A program made the translations under genes and the position numbers. From NCBI GenBank assembly GCA_035771175.1, contig CM069613.1, positions 3,716,001 through 3,780,000 of the forward strand: 64,000 bases of DNA, given 5' to 3'. The DNA is from Paratinospora sagittata (taxonomy: Eukaryota; Streptophyta; Magnoliopsida; Ranunculales; Menispermaceae). Positions 47,862 to 61,100 of the stretch are shown here, in pieces. Numbering within the stretch: the stretch's first letter is position 1; the number at the start of each line of letters is the position of its first letter. The notes beneath the pieces were generated by a model that was given only the letters and a program-made list of their open reading frames with translations, did no database searches and was not told the origin of the DNA.

Positions 47862-50800
47862 TCATGCAAACCTAAGAACAAAAACTGCAAGTAAAGTTGC
47901 AGACCTAAAGAAAATCTCATTCACACTTCTATCCACTTTTTGCATGATCTCCTCTTCTTTCAACTCCAATTTACTTGATTTCTTGGTGACACTCATGATA
48001 GTATCTCTCAATTTGTTCACTGCCCATGAGAGCCAAACAAGCCCAAACCCCAGTCCAGTGTTCAACAACTTTGAAGCACAAAAGGGTACTCGGCCACCGG
48101 CAAGCTTGCAGGCGACGGAGAAGAGAACGGCGAGGCCAGTTCCGGCAATGCCGGCAGAAAATTGGGTCAGAAGAAGGGGTAGCTCTGGACCGGATTTTTT
48201 CAAGGATAGAATTGTCGTCTTCCCATGCTTCTTGTCTACAATAAGTGATAAAAGGCTCTCACAGGCATGGAAGTAGTTCCTTCTGTACAGATCTCTCTCT
48301 AGTACTGCTTTCCCACTAGTTTTCTTCTTTGGTGGTGGTTTCAGCTTGATTTTGCTAGGACTGAAATGACAAAGAAGAGTTACAAACAGGAAGGGAGAGA
48401 TGAAGAACAAGAATGGTAAACCTAGTAGCCAAGACTTCAGATCATCAACTGTCAGTAGTACAATTTTTAAATCTAGTGTTTCATCCATTGTCAGATAATG
48501 GAGACTAGGTCTTAAAACATTTGAAAAATCAGATTTTACACAACTCCAAGACACAAAGGGGATTGCAGAGCCTAAAACCCATTACCTAATTATTGCAGTT
48601 CAGAAATCTTATGCAAATCTCAAACAAGTGACAAATAAAAATTAACATTAAATAAAATGGTTCAAAGATGGCAAATGAAAGATTTATAATTACAGAAAAT
48701 GACATATTAGTGTAAGCAATAGACTATTCAACAGATGCAAACATGATCCATCATGCAAATCTCAAACAAGTGATAAATAAAAATTAACATTAGAAAAAAT
48801 GGTTCAAAGATGGCAAATGAAAGATTTATAATTACAGAAAATGACATACTAATGTAAGCAATAGACCATGCAACAGATGCAAACATGATCCATCATCCAT
48901 TGATGAAGACTCATTAGAATATCGATGAACTAAATCCATCTCATCGGTTAGGAAATGGAAAATTGGGTTAGATTTATCATAAAATGTTGACAAAGGACGT
49001 GTTAAAACTGAATTTATATGGCTGTCTCAGAGGGCTAAAAAGGTGGGATCTCTACATTTGGTTAAGTCATTAAGAATCTCAAGTTTTCTACATATATTGA
49101 CTTCATTATTTTTATCACATGCTTTCAGTCAAAGTCATTATTTTCTAAGTTGTGGTACTGTTCTCCAAATCTTTCTGGTAGGAGGCATTCCCAAAGCAAG
49201 GGACTAAAGGACACATAGCTAGTCTCAAATTTCCAACCGAATACGAAAAAAAAGGTCGATTTGTAGAATTAGATTACCAGGGCCCATCACATAATGTAAC
49301 CAAGGGAGGTATTGTATAACTTTTAACAGACAGATACCTCTTTAAAGGAGCAACCATTACATTTTCCAGCTTCAGAGAAGAGGCCGTAATATTTTTCTGT
49401 GCTTCACTTGTTTCCAGTCTGTCCAATAGAATAATGGCCAAATCAGCTGGTTTAGAAATTTCCAAACATGCTAATTAAAGATAGAACATTCAGCTAAGCC
49501 ACATTCAGTCGCCACATTAAAGCTTTTCTGCAACAGCTACATATCATAATCCAACATTACAACATGACACAACAAATAATCTTCTGAGCCAAAACTAATA
49601 ATTGGGGCATTAAAAAATATGATTTAGGCCCAGAACAATATAGAAAGGTCAGAGACGTGCCTCCGCATCCAACAGCAGTACGCAGTGTCATATCCCTCTG
49701 CAAGTATCTATTAAATGACAATATAAGAAGGTCCAACAAAATACATATATGTGCACCAATAAGCCGGCGTAAATCACAAACATATAATTATTATATAAAG
49801 AAGGGTACATCAAAAACATATAATTAATATAAATAATGGCTGCAAGTAAATTATTTTAGAAGGCTTAAGATTTATTCAAGAAAAGTATGCAAAATTTGTT
49901 TAACTTGGGATGTAGCACAATACTTGACCGTCATGCTAGAAGAAAAGTATGCTACGTCGTTACTCATTAGACTGCAGTAGTGAAGACACATACAAACTAT
50001 GACCCATCATCATAGCAGCAGTCATCAGATTTAACAATTCAAATAGACAACTCAGCGTGAAGTGGAAATACATCAGGAATGCACCAGATTTATCATCATT
50101 CGTTCCACATCAAACTGGATATCTCGTTTTCAAAAGATTTGGAATTCTCAGCCAGTAATGCAAAACCCATAACCAAGAAACTGTGATTCGATTCTCTAAA
50201 TACATATATTTTATTGAATAGCAGGAAGTTTTGGGCATGCATACCTAGTAAAATGTGGAACCAACATTGATAGATTTCTTGACCTAGTTGACTTTGTTGA
50301 AAGGTAAAATTCGGCAGCAATAGAAAGTACATCCTTCATCTCAGTTCTAGTCCCTGAGAACAGGATTTGGCCACTGGGGTGAGACATAACTTTTGAACTA
50401 TCCGCTAAATCCTGTGTAAAATCCAAAATAGGCTCATGCAAGTCTGATTCACTCCTCGGATAGAGCAGGAAAGGCTGGAACTTGACACCACTAGCTTCAT
50501 AAAGACAATATCTATCATCTGAGGGAACAAGTGACTGTTGTGGGTTCATTGCCAATTCATGTTGCTCCATCAGCATAGCTAGTGTAGAAGCATCTAACTC
50601 TTCCTTTTCAGAGTCACTTGCTCCGGACATGAGGAACTTCAAGATCTTTTCATGTTTTGAGCATTTTTCGGCAATTCCGAAGCTAAAGAGTACCAAGTCA
50701 GGACGAGCACCTGTCAACAAAATCAAAGGTTTTTCATTTGTAAATGATTAAAAAGTAATGAGGCCATATACATCAAATGTAATTGACAATGATGACAATT

Positions 50801-53800
50801 CACCCAAGCCCAAAAATGAAATGGGTAATTTTCAACTATAATCTTGATTTTTCATTTATGATTTCTTTCAATATTAGTAAAATAAATAAAGATGAGTAAA
50901 TTAAATAAAAAGCGTATAAAAATATTTTTTTTAAATAATAAACTTTGGTGAATCAAAAACAATTTCTTTATGAATGGTTATATTTTTTCAACCATACAGT
51001 TATGTCATATGTATAATTTGTGACAAATATGTATTGAAAAATCACTACTCATTGCCAACAAGCAATTCAGCTGAATACACATCTCCCCAGTAAATCCCAA
51101 GATCATTGTATTATGTAGTAAAGCCCCAGAGCTTACTAGATATGGTTGCACCAGCTTACTTATAAGACATTGTTGTGTGTCATAGCATTTGTAAATAGGT
51201 TGCTATTTCTCCAATACGTTAAAGTTATCAATTGCAAAATTTCCTTGTTGCACATATGTTTTTTTTTTTCTTATTAAAAAAAAGGTGAACAGGAAAATCA
51301 AAAGATGGAAGAAGAACCCAGAAAAATTAAGATCTAATAGTTATCCAAATCAGTACGGCACGTCTCCAATGCTACACTTCTGGGGCAACTATCTTATGGT
51401 TCCTGCATCAAGTCACTAAAATCCATTGCCCTAAAAAGTAAGATAAGGAATGATTGTTGGTATTTCTAAGAAATTCCATTCACTAGGTTATAAAAGTTAC
51501 CCATGTAACCTGACCACAATCAACCTCAGCTAAAGAGTAAAGACTACTCATATACTGCTTTTATAAGTAATAAATCAGAAAACTGTTAACTGTGAACCTT
51601 GTGCATCAGTAAGCATGGGTTCCCTGACAATTGAGTTAAGCTTAGCAGACTGGCTGAACTGCACCATTGAATCCCTGGATTCCCATGTATTATCCTTAAG
51701 CGTGGACAGCTTGAGATGATGAGAATCAGAACTTAAAATATCTTTTCTAGTTGCATGGCTTGTTAAACATGTTTGAAGCTCCTGCACCATCCAAACATTG
51801 ACAAAGGTCACCATTTCGTGGATCAAAAGAAGAATTAGAAAGAAAGCAACATGACAAACAAGCTCTCATTAAGAAAACCTGATCAAAGCCACTAGAGTCA
51901 TAACAACTGAAAAGCCAATCAAAATTTCTCAAAACCAAATGCAATAGAATTTAATTCAAAAATAAATAGAAACCCACCAAGTAACTTGTAAAAACAGAGC
52001 TTATTATAAAAAGAAACAGGCTATGTTGATTCTTCAAGGATTGAGTTTATTTCAGATTAAAGTCGGTGATTTTCGGCCTATTAGTCTCACCACCAGCCTC
52101 TATAAGATCATTGCCAAAGTCCTCGCAAATCATCTCCGACAAGTTCTCCATTCAACGGTTACTGAGTCAGAAATGGCTTTTGTAATGAACCGTCAAATTA
52201 CTGATGCGATTCTGATCGCCAATGAATCTGTGGATGATTATCGTTTGTCAAAGTAACAAGGCTTCTTGTTTAAAGCTGATTTTGCCAAAGCCTACGACTC
52301 GGTAAAATGGTGTTTCCTGGATTTTGTGCTAGAGAAGAAGGGCTTTGGTCAGAGGTAGAGGAGATGGATTCAGGGTTGCTTATCTACTGTTTCCTATTCT
52401 ATTTTTGTAGATAAAATTCAGGGGGCAAGAGGGTTACGACAAGGGGATCCATTATCCCCCTTCCTGTACACCCTTGTAGCAAATGTTCTGGACGGTCTCA
52501 CTTCCAAAGCAAAGGACAAGTGCATGTTGCATGGTTTTAAAGTTGGAAAGGATAATGTCCATATTTCTCATACACAATTTGCGAATGACTGCCTTTTCTT
52601 TGTAAAGAATGATAGTCGCAGCTTGAAAATGGTCATGGAGATTATCAACAGCTTTTGTTTCATCTTGGGTCTCAAAGTGAACCTCTCCAAATGTCAGTTA
52701 GTCGGTATTAATGTCCCAGACGCTGAGGTGGCTTTTATGGCTAGGGAGTTTGTTGTTTCTACGGGGTCATGACCTCTGCAGTATTTGGGAATGCCCCTTG
52801 GTGGCAACCCACTCAAAATGTCGTTTTGGGATCCAGTCATTCAAACTATAAGTAAAAGGGTGGATGGGTGGAAGAAGAGCTATCTCTCTCGGGGCGGCCG
52901 TATTATTCTACTCAAGTCGGTGTTGGAAGATTTTCCTACTTACTTTATGTCTTCATTTCGTATGCCAAGAATGGTTGTTGCTCTCATTGACAAAAAAATG
53001 AGAGCTTTTCTTTGGAAAAATGAAGACTGTGATAAGGGATCATTTCTAGTTAAATGGGCAAAGGTCAAACTGGATGTGAAACATGGTGGTTTGGGAATTG
53101 GAGATCTTCTTACAAGAAACAAGGCTTTGGCTGGGAAGTGGTTATGGCGCTTCCTGTTTGAGAAGGACTCTCTCTGGGCAAAGGTGATCAAAAGTCGTCA
53201 TGGCCTTCAAGATAACAGTTGGGATGCCAGTGTTTCCTCTCGTGTATCCTTCAAATCCCCTTGGAAATTCATTCATTCATTATACCCTGCTTTTTTACCC
53301 TCTATCCAGTTTAAAGTTGGCAATGGCTCTTCTACCCATTTTTGAGAAGACACCTGGGCTGCTTCGGCCCCTTTCAAAGTCCTGTTCCCCAATATTTTTA
53401 GCATCTCTAGGCTCCACAATGCTCCGATTTCATCTTTCATTAATCCTAATCCCATCATCCAAGATGCTTCACCCAACTGGAACCTTCACCTAATTCGCAT
53501 CCTTCCTCCTCATGCACTGGAGGAGATTCCTCTCCTTTTGGATTGCTTGGGTCATGTTCAATTGCAAGACTCTGGTGACCGTATTATTTGGGCTGTGGAC
53601 TCCTCTGGAAAGTTTTCTTCAAAATCTTTCTTTCACATCATTAATTCCTCAGCCAACCACCCAATTTTTTCATACTCCACTTTCATTTGGTCTGCTACCA
53701 TTCCTCTCAAAATCAAGACTCTTGGTTGGCTCATTGCTCTGAACAGACTAAATTGTGCCGATATGAGGTTCCCTAACTTCTGTCTATCCCCCTCCTGGTG

Positions 53801-55863
53801 TTGCCTGTGCAGATTGAATGATGAGACTGCTCACCATGTGTTTTGGGAGTGTGCTTTTGTTAAGGAAGTTTGGACATAATGGTTGAGGAGATGCCCGAAA
53901 CTTTGCCCCCTGATGATGGCTCCCTTTTTTGTTATCCTGTTAGTCTATCTAATCATCATGTTAAGAAATATTGGACTTGTGTGCTTTTTGTTGTTTTATG
54001 GAATATCTGGGCAGAGAGAAATGATAGTCTTTCGAGAAAGTTTTTGTTCTAGCCTAAAAGTTTGGGAAAAAAGTATGTTTTTGTTTGTGGGATGGGTCAG
54101 TTCTAGCAAACTCTCCCTAGAGTATAGTTTTGGAGATTGGGCTTTGAACTGGAACAATATTCTGATTTCGTTGTAATTCTCGCGGGATAACTCATCCCCT
54201 CCTTTTTGTACTCTTTTATCTTATATATAATATCTATCTATGTTTCTAGTAAAAAAAAAAAACAATAGGTAAAAGAAAATCAAATAGAGGAAATAACCAA
54301 ACAAGATTGAAAAGATAGTGAGGAAGCCCAACATTGCTTCAAGTTTCAACAACTCAACTTAATTGAAAACATGCCTCTAGAGAGAGTTGAATAGTAGAAA
54401 GTAGAAGAAGATTTGTAACCGACTACAAGTACTTCAACCACTTATTCACATGGTTTTTCCCCTTTATGTTATAATCTTATAGATGCTTTTCAGAGCGTAA
54501 AGGCATCTAAGTAGCATGCTACTATGCTAGTTTTATGTTGATCAAAAGCAACATGTCACCATCATAACCTCTACGCCAACCTTCAATGCTCAATTCATCA
54601 AGGTGAATCACATCCCATCAATCCATGTGCACCCAATACATTTATACTAATGCTCAAAGCATACTATTATACCACGAATATTCAACTCAACTCAACTAGC
54701 CTTTTCCCAACTAGATGGGATTGCTATATGAATTTGCTTCTTCCACTCTGCTCAATCAAGGACCAAGTTAACTCTTAAATTAGGGGAAGTCCTAGTCCTT
54801 AGTGAAATCTGGTTTAGTATATTCATGTTGTACTTGATCTAACAAAGTTCTACATTGGTTGTCAGCTATCAAACACACCCCTCTTCCTTTATCTGGGCTT
54901 GGAACTGACTGTGTTTAAAAAAGTGCAAGATATACTTAGTGTAACTCACAATAAATACAACATCAATTTGTTTTCACTATATACTTGGTGTGACTCACAA
55001 TAAATACAAAAATATTTTTAAGTACCCAACTAATGGCCAAATCTTAATACCAATTAAGTACTCCTTGAAAGAGGACTTAAGTCAAACAGAACAATCAAGA
55101 CCAATACACCTTTCAGCCAACTTACTAAGGAAATAATTAGTAGATTAAATGGGAAAAAGAAGCATCAACAACTCAGAAATAGAACTTGAACCAATGTAAA
55201 CTTCAATTGCATGCCAAACCACAACAGTAAACAAATTTAAATTTTAAAAAATAATAATAAAAAAAACACCAATAAGTGAAGTTAAAAGACCAAAGTCTCT
55301 AGCTGCCTTTCACCTTCTAGTGCAGTACTAAAATTTCATTGAATTTCCAAACCAAAGCAAGCCCCTCCAACGTTCAAGCCACAAAAAGGCTACCTACAAC
55401 AGATAGGCTCAAACTATGAACAACCAAGAAAACTTATAGACTAATGTAGAATGGGTTTATCATCCTCCAAATAATTTCATTAATTCTAATATTTTTCTGA
55501 GGCCAATCATCCACATCACTCCTAAAAGCATCTCACATAGACATAACAAAACCTTATGTGACCAAACACTGAAAAATCAAATCAACAACCAGTCCATAAA
55601 TCAAGGATTAATTCTGATTATCCACAAAAAAAAAAAAAAATTAATAACAAGAAACCAGATTAAGCTGAACAACCCAATAAAACCTTCCAGCACCTCCATC
55701 AACTGTACACGTCTTTGGTGAATTTACAACAAAAATCCCAGCCCTAATTGTGCAAAACCACCTGATATCCAAAAATTAAGAAAAAGGCAATCAGTAAGAT
55801 TACCTTAGATGTCTTAAAGAGACCCTGCTCTAAGCGCCAAGGACAATGTGTAGATGAAGCCAT
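47862..55863 (-). CDS. Plant-specific protein of unknown function, four exons
   Basis: Exons are 55863-55804, 51781-51598, 50710-50245 and 48360-47862, summing to 1,209 nt, 402 residues, with consistent phases. Exon 1 encodes [20 protein letters not shown] and exon 2 a Ser-rich linker. Exon 3 has [20 protein letters not shown] and [20 protein letters not shown]. Exon 4 starts [14 protein letters not shown], then [20 protein letters not shown], a glycine-rich hydrophobic region ([20 protein letters not shown]) and a C-terminal helical tail ending VLRFA. Two hydrophobic stretches in exon 4 (about residues 298-316 and 330-345) could be membrane segments. Exon 4 read alone looks like a 230-residue protein, but the acceptor TTGTCATTTCAG at 48361 and the phase (ACT AG/T CCT) join it to exon 3. 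The architecture recalls ASG1-like plant proteins, a tentative link. Confidence 0.75.
48611..48894. repeat. Tandem 142-bp duplication in an intron
   Basis: Two near-identical units start ATGCAAATCTCAAACAAGTG at 48611 and 48753; the second ends near 48894. Only a few substitutions and a small change (AAATAAAAT versus GAAAAAAT) separate them. They lie in intron 3 of the 402-residue gene. Confidence 0.85.
52021..54262 (+). mobile_element. 5'-truncated L1-type LINE, pseudogene, in an intron
   Basis: On the plus strand, antisense to the host gene, a broken reverse transcriptase reads [67 protein letters not shown], then the zinc-binding RVT tail ([19 protein letters not shown]) and WNIWAERN. There are several in-frame stops (near 52254, 52357, 52770, 53343, 53877) and frame changes. 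The catalytic FADD is FAND here, so one catalytic Asp is lost. The endonuclease and the 5' half are absent. It ends at a 12-13-base A tail (54250-54262). Clear target duplications were not found. Confidence 0.88.
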
Positions 55864-56710
55864 TAGACAAAACTCTACCATCTCTGGGAGAAACCCAGTT
55901 CAGAAAACCGGTTCTTTTGAGCCAGTTTCCACACCAATAGGAAACCCTAAAACTCCTTGAAAACGAATCTATCCATCCCAAATCCTCTAAAGCCCAGAAA
56001 TAAAACGGGTTTTAGGATTTGGGTGGCCGAGATAAACTGATCGAAATCAAAATTGCTCTCCTTTTGGGTTCGATTGCTGTAATTTAAATTTTGTGGTTTG
56101 CAAAGGCCAGTTGAGAATCCAAGTCGTTCATCTTGGACTCTTCTGAGATTTTTCCTTTTTAATATTTTTTTTTTGTGCTAATAAAAAAAAATAAAATAAT
56201 GATGATGATTTGTCGATTTCATGATGTGACGCTAGATACCGCAGTTGATCAACGGCTTAGATCTCGTTGATGATTTATTTAATAACTACTTACATGCAAC
56301 TTGTGTTGCACCTAATAACTTTAAATTTTACAAAATGTTGATATTATTATTTTAGTTAAAAATAATTTTATTACTTAGATATTTAAATTAAATATGAAAA
56401 AAATGATAAAATGTTAGAGTTAAAAATGGTAAAATTATAAAATACTAATTTAAACTTTAAAAAGTAAAGAAGTTTTAAAAAATAAAAATTAGTAATTGCT
56501 AATTTAAACCTTAAAAAAGTAATTACAATGTTAAATTATTATTTTACCTATTTTATTACTAAATTGTATTTTAAAATTTTAAAATAACAATCAACACATC
56601 AAAAATGCAATAGGGAAGAAATGTAAGAATGAGCGTTAAGAATCTTTTGTATTATTTATTTTAGTAATTGCTCGTCCTATATTTAGGGGCCTCGACTTTT
56701 ATTATATTTA

Positions 56711-56754
<44 letters not shown>

Positions 56755-58180
56755 TAAATGTTTTTTATAAATATCACAAATACATTGATATTAATACAAT
56801 AAAATCACAAATTTAATGCAACAAAGTCATAAAATCAACACAAATAGAAAATTATTTCAAATTTCACAAAAATATCAAATAGTAATAAGTTTTAAAAAAC
56901 ATCGGTCTATTAATGTGACAACTTTAACCTTGTGCTTGTTGCTAAAATTATTGTACCTGATTCAAATATAAAATTATACAAAATTAGCAAATAAAAAATA
57001 TGATTGAATTATAAAAGTAGTTTAAAAAAATAGGAGTTGACGAATAAAGATAGTGGCTGGCAAGCAAAAAAAAAAAATGTTATTGACTTGTAATGTAGAA
57101 GTAGTTAAAAGAATAAAAATAAAATAAAAACAAGTGGTTGGTGGACAGGGAGGAACAACAACCGAAAGAAGAATAAGAAGAAGAAGAATGACTTTGGAAC
57201 CCAAAGTTTCTACGTTCAACTCTTGCCCCTGTTGGGGATTAATGGGTCAGGAATAGACCTGATACCTTCCCTTATTAAAACTAACTACAAACATTATATC
57301 TTCTTCTTCTTAAAAAAAAAAAAAAAAAAAAAAAAAAGTAGAAGAATGAGTTCTTGCATCTTTCTTCTTGAAAGGGCGTGAATAAGCAAGAAGTAGAAGA
57401 ATGTTAAAAACTATTCAACCAAAAAGCTATAACTATTAAATAAGAATCCAATAATACCTATCAAACTATCTTCAATAGTGAAGAGAAAAAATAAATATTT
57501 TCCAATTTATATTAAAAAGTAGTTGATAATTTAGGAATTTGCCCTTTACTAGTCTTTAATTAAGTGCTTCCTTAAAAAAAATTACATCACTTTGTCTTTC
57601 TTTGGATTTCCTATATTCCCCTGCACATGAGAATTAGATTTATTAGTATACCTGAAATTAGTAATATAAATTCTTGCAAGTAGTGGGATAATTAATTAAA
57701 ATAAAATAGATGCTTTTTATTTTGAAAAAAATAATAAAATAAATAGAAAACACATGTCGCTAAATTCACTTCATTAAATAAGGAAAGTAGTCAGCAACCA
57801 CTTCCCTGTCCTCAACATATACTTTTACCAATCAATTTTTTTTTTTTTCAATTATATTTACCAATCAATTAAAAAGAAAAAGAAAAAGAAAAAGCCATAT
57901 TTACACCCACAACAAGAAAAGCAAGGAGGCAGCAAGCATTCTTCTCCACCAATCGCAAGTTGTGCTGGTTGTTGTACCTGTGCCCAAGCCAAGAATCCAG
58001 CTTTGCTAAAGTTTTTTAATCCAATTTGATCAAAAGTTGTTGTTGTTCTTGGCTTATGTGCTCAAGCCAAGAATCTTGCTTTGCTCACTTCTCATGCGAA
58101 AGAGGAAGGGCCATCTATAAATTATCAAAGAGGCTTCATCATCCTTTCCTTCTTTTCTCTAATTAAACGTCACTACACAT
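55864..58180. other. AT-rich intergenic region
   Basis: 55864-56110 should contain the promoter and leader of the 402-residue gene. The rest has no gene. A stretch around 57190-57338 ends in a 26-base A-run (57313-57338) after sequence with a TACGTTCAACTCTTG stretch that weakly resembles a B box; it may be an old SINE but is too uncertain to call. Confidence 0.35.
56704..56759. repeat. AT microsatellite within a perfect palindrome
   Basis: A (TA)n core of about 14 units is flanked by ATTTATTTATTAA on the left and its exact complement TTAATAAATAAAT on the right. The whole can fold into a hairpin or cruciform. Confidence 0.8.
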
Positions 58181-58186
58181 TTCACT

Positions 58187-61100
58187 CAATTCAGTTTCCA
58201 AAGGGAGTTTGGTTTAATGTGGGGTGTGCAAACTGAAATGAAGAAGCTAGCACCTTATCAACAATTCAAGCTGTTCTTGCAGATGCTGAAATGCAACAGA
58301 TCAAGAGCAAGGCTGTTCAAGATTGGCTGACCAAACTTAAGGATGCTACTTATGATGCTGATGACATCTTGGATGAATGGTCAACTGAATTTCCTCCTCA
58401 ACCGGAATCCCATGTATTAAGATTGAGTTGCACCAATCAGGTACGAGACTCCTTGGCATCTTGTTTTGATTTCAAGCGGGTTTTGTTTCGTTACAAGATT
58501 GCAAAAAAGATAAAAGAAATTAGAGAAAGATTTGATGAAATTGCTAAGGAAAAGTCTCAATTTAATTTGAAAGAGGCCTCTATAGAGGGACTTGTTACTC
58601 GTAGTACCCCCTCTCCCACCCAAAACAGAGAAACTAGCTCTACCATAAATGAACCTAAAATTTATGGGAGATATGAAGACAAAGAAATCTTAGTGAAGAA
58701 ATAGCTAGAGAATGTCAATAATGCAAAAGATACATATGTTTTTGTCCTTCCTATAGTTGGGATTGGTGGGCTGGGAAAGACTACTCTTGCTCAAATCATA
58801 TACAATGATGAGAGGGTGGTCGAACATTTTAATGACAGAATCTGGGTTTGTGTGTCTGATGATTTTGATGTAAAAAAATTATCAAAGGCAATCATAGAAT
58901 CCTCATCAAAAACACACTGCAACCTTGATAACTTGGATCCCATACAAGCTCACCTTCGAGAAATACTAAAGGGAAAGAAATTCTTACTTGTGCGTGATGA
59001 TGTTTGGAATGACAAACAGGACGAGTGGAACTTACTGAAAAACTCTCTGACATCAGGTGTGAAAGGAAGCTCAATTATCATAACCACTCGCCTCCAAACA
59101 GTAGCATCTATCACAGGTACAATTCCTGCCTACGAGCTAGAGCTTCTTTCTGAAAAAGATTGTTTGTCATTGTTTAGATATTATACATTTGGCACTGGGA
59201 ACGAAGAAAAACCGAGCTTGGTGAATATTGGCGAAGAAATTGTGAAAAAGTGTGGTGGTGTACCTCTTGCTGCAAAGGCGTTGGGAAGCTTATTGCGCTT
59301 CAAAAGTGAGGAAAAACAATGGGTGCTCATCAGAGACAGCGAGATTTGGGATCTAGAAGGACGTGAAGAAACTACAATTTTACCCGCCCTGAGATTGAGT
59401 TATAACAATTTATCCCCAACTTTAAGGCAATGCTTTGGTTTTTGTTCCTTGTTTCCTAAAGATTATGAAATGGAGAAGGAAATGATCATTCATTTATGGA
59501 TGGCAAATGGTGCTATCTTTTCGTCTGATAGGAGGATTGAATTGGAAGATACTGGAGAAGATATTTTCGATCAATTGGTGCGGCATTCTTTTTTCCAAGA
59601 CATAGAGAGAGATGATTTTGGAAATATAGAATCATTCAAGGTTCATGACCTCCTGCATGATCTTGCTTGTTGGGTTACGGGGAACGAATGTTCAACATTG
59701 GAGATTGGTGAGAAGATTTCATAGAGTAATTCAAAGAAAGTTTGACATGTATCACTGACGACACAGTTTTTGGCCAACACCATCATCACCATCATCAGAC
59801 ATGAATGATCTAATCCTTTCATCAAAATCATTCTTGCGTTCACTCCTAGTTTTGGAAAGTATTGATGTAAATAATTCCAAATTTTTGACCATTGTATCTC
59901 GTCTAGAATGCCTAAGAATGCTAAATCTCAGAGACTTGAAGATTAAAAAATCTGCCAACGTTAATAGAGAAATTGAAACATTTGAGGTACCTAAACCTAC
60001 AGTGTTGTGAGATGTCATCATTTCCGGAGTGCCTCTGTGGCTTGAGAAATTTGCAGATTCTAAATATTAGTGATAACAATATTTCAACACTGCCGACTTC
60101 AATAGGTAAATTGGAGAATTTGAGGCACCTCGACCTCTCTGATAATGATAGAATCACATCATTGCCTGAATCCCTTTGTTGCCTTATAAACTTACACACA
60201 CTGAGATTGGAATTTTGTAGTTATCTTGAAAGGTTGCCAGAGAACATTGTGAACCTATCTAGTAGCCTCAGGCAGTTGGACATTGAGGCATGTATTAGTT
60301 TAATTAACATGCCAATGGGCATAGGACAATTGACTTGCTTCCAAACTTTAAACTGGTTTGTTCTTGATGCAAGTTCATCATCATCAAATAGTGGAGGTTG
60401 TCGTAGTAATGGTGGTGGTGCTGGTCTCAGAGAGTTGGGAAGACTTAATCACCTTAGGGGAAAGTTGGCAATATTCAGGCTTAATAAGGTGAGCGATCCA
60501 ATGGATGCCAAAGCAGCTGACTTGAAGAGTAAAGAGAAGCTTAAAAATACAGAGTTATCTTGGTTGATTACTAGAGATGATGGTGGTGATAGGGAAAGTA
60601 GCAAAGAGGTGCTACAAGGCCTCGATCCTCCTCTCGGCATCCAAAAGTTACACATATATGAGTACCCAGGTTTGCGCTTTGCTGATTGGATGCAAATGAG
60701 GAATCCTTTGTTGTCCTTTCCCCGATTAGTTGAGATTAAACTGAATGGGCTTGATAATCTTGAGGAATGGGTGTTGAACTGGAAAGAGAACGAAAGCCTT
60801 CCTGCTCTCCAATCTTTGTTTATTGGGTCTTGTAAGCAGCTGAAAGCTTTACCTGCAGAGTTGGTGAATCTGAGAGCTCTAAGACAATTGAATGTAGACA
60901 GTTGTGAGAAGCTGATTTCTCTTGCAAAGTTTACTTCTCACTTCCTTGAAAATTTCCAATTGCAAAAGTTTAACATCTTTGCCAAAGCTTATCTCTCTCA
61001 CTTCCTTGGAAATTTCCGGATGCGAAAGTTTAACATCTTTGGCAAAGCTTAACTCTCTCACTTCCTTGGAAATTTCTGATTGCAAAAGTTTAACATCTAT

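Noticed and set aside
47862..48554. A stand-alone 230-residue protein starting at 48554 or 48488
   Set aside because: The acceptor at 48361 and phase continuity with the exon ending at 50245 make this the last exon of a larger gene; the residues before SPSKIKLK are intron.
49274..49739. Extra coding exons in intron 3 of the 402-residue gene
   Set aside because: Splice-like sites exist at 49465 and 49712, but using them shifts the frame and brings early stops, while skipping them gives a perfect join.
53512..54176. Several short plus-strand frames taken as separate genes
   Set aside because: They are overlapping frames of the LINE's C-terminal region after frameshifts.
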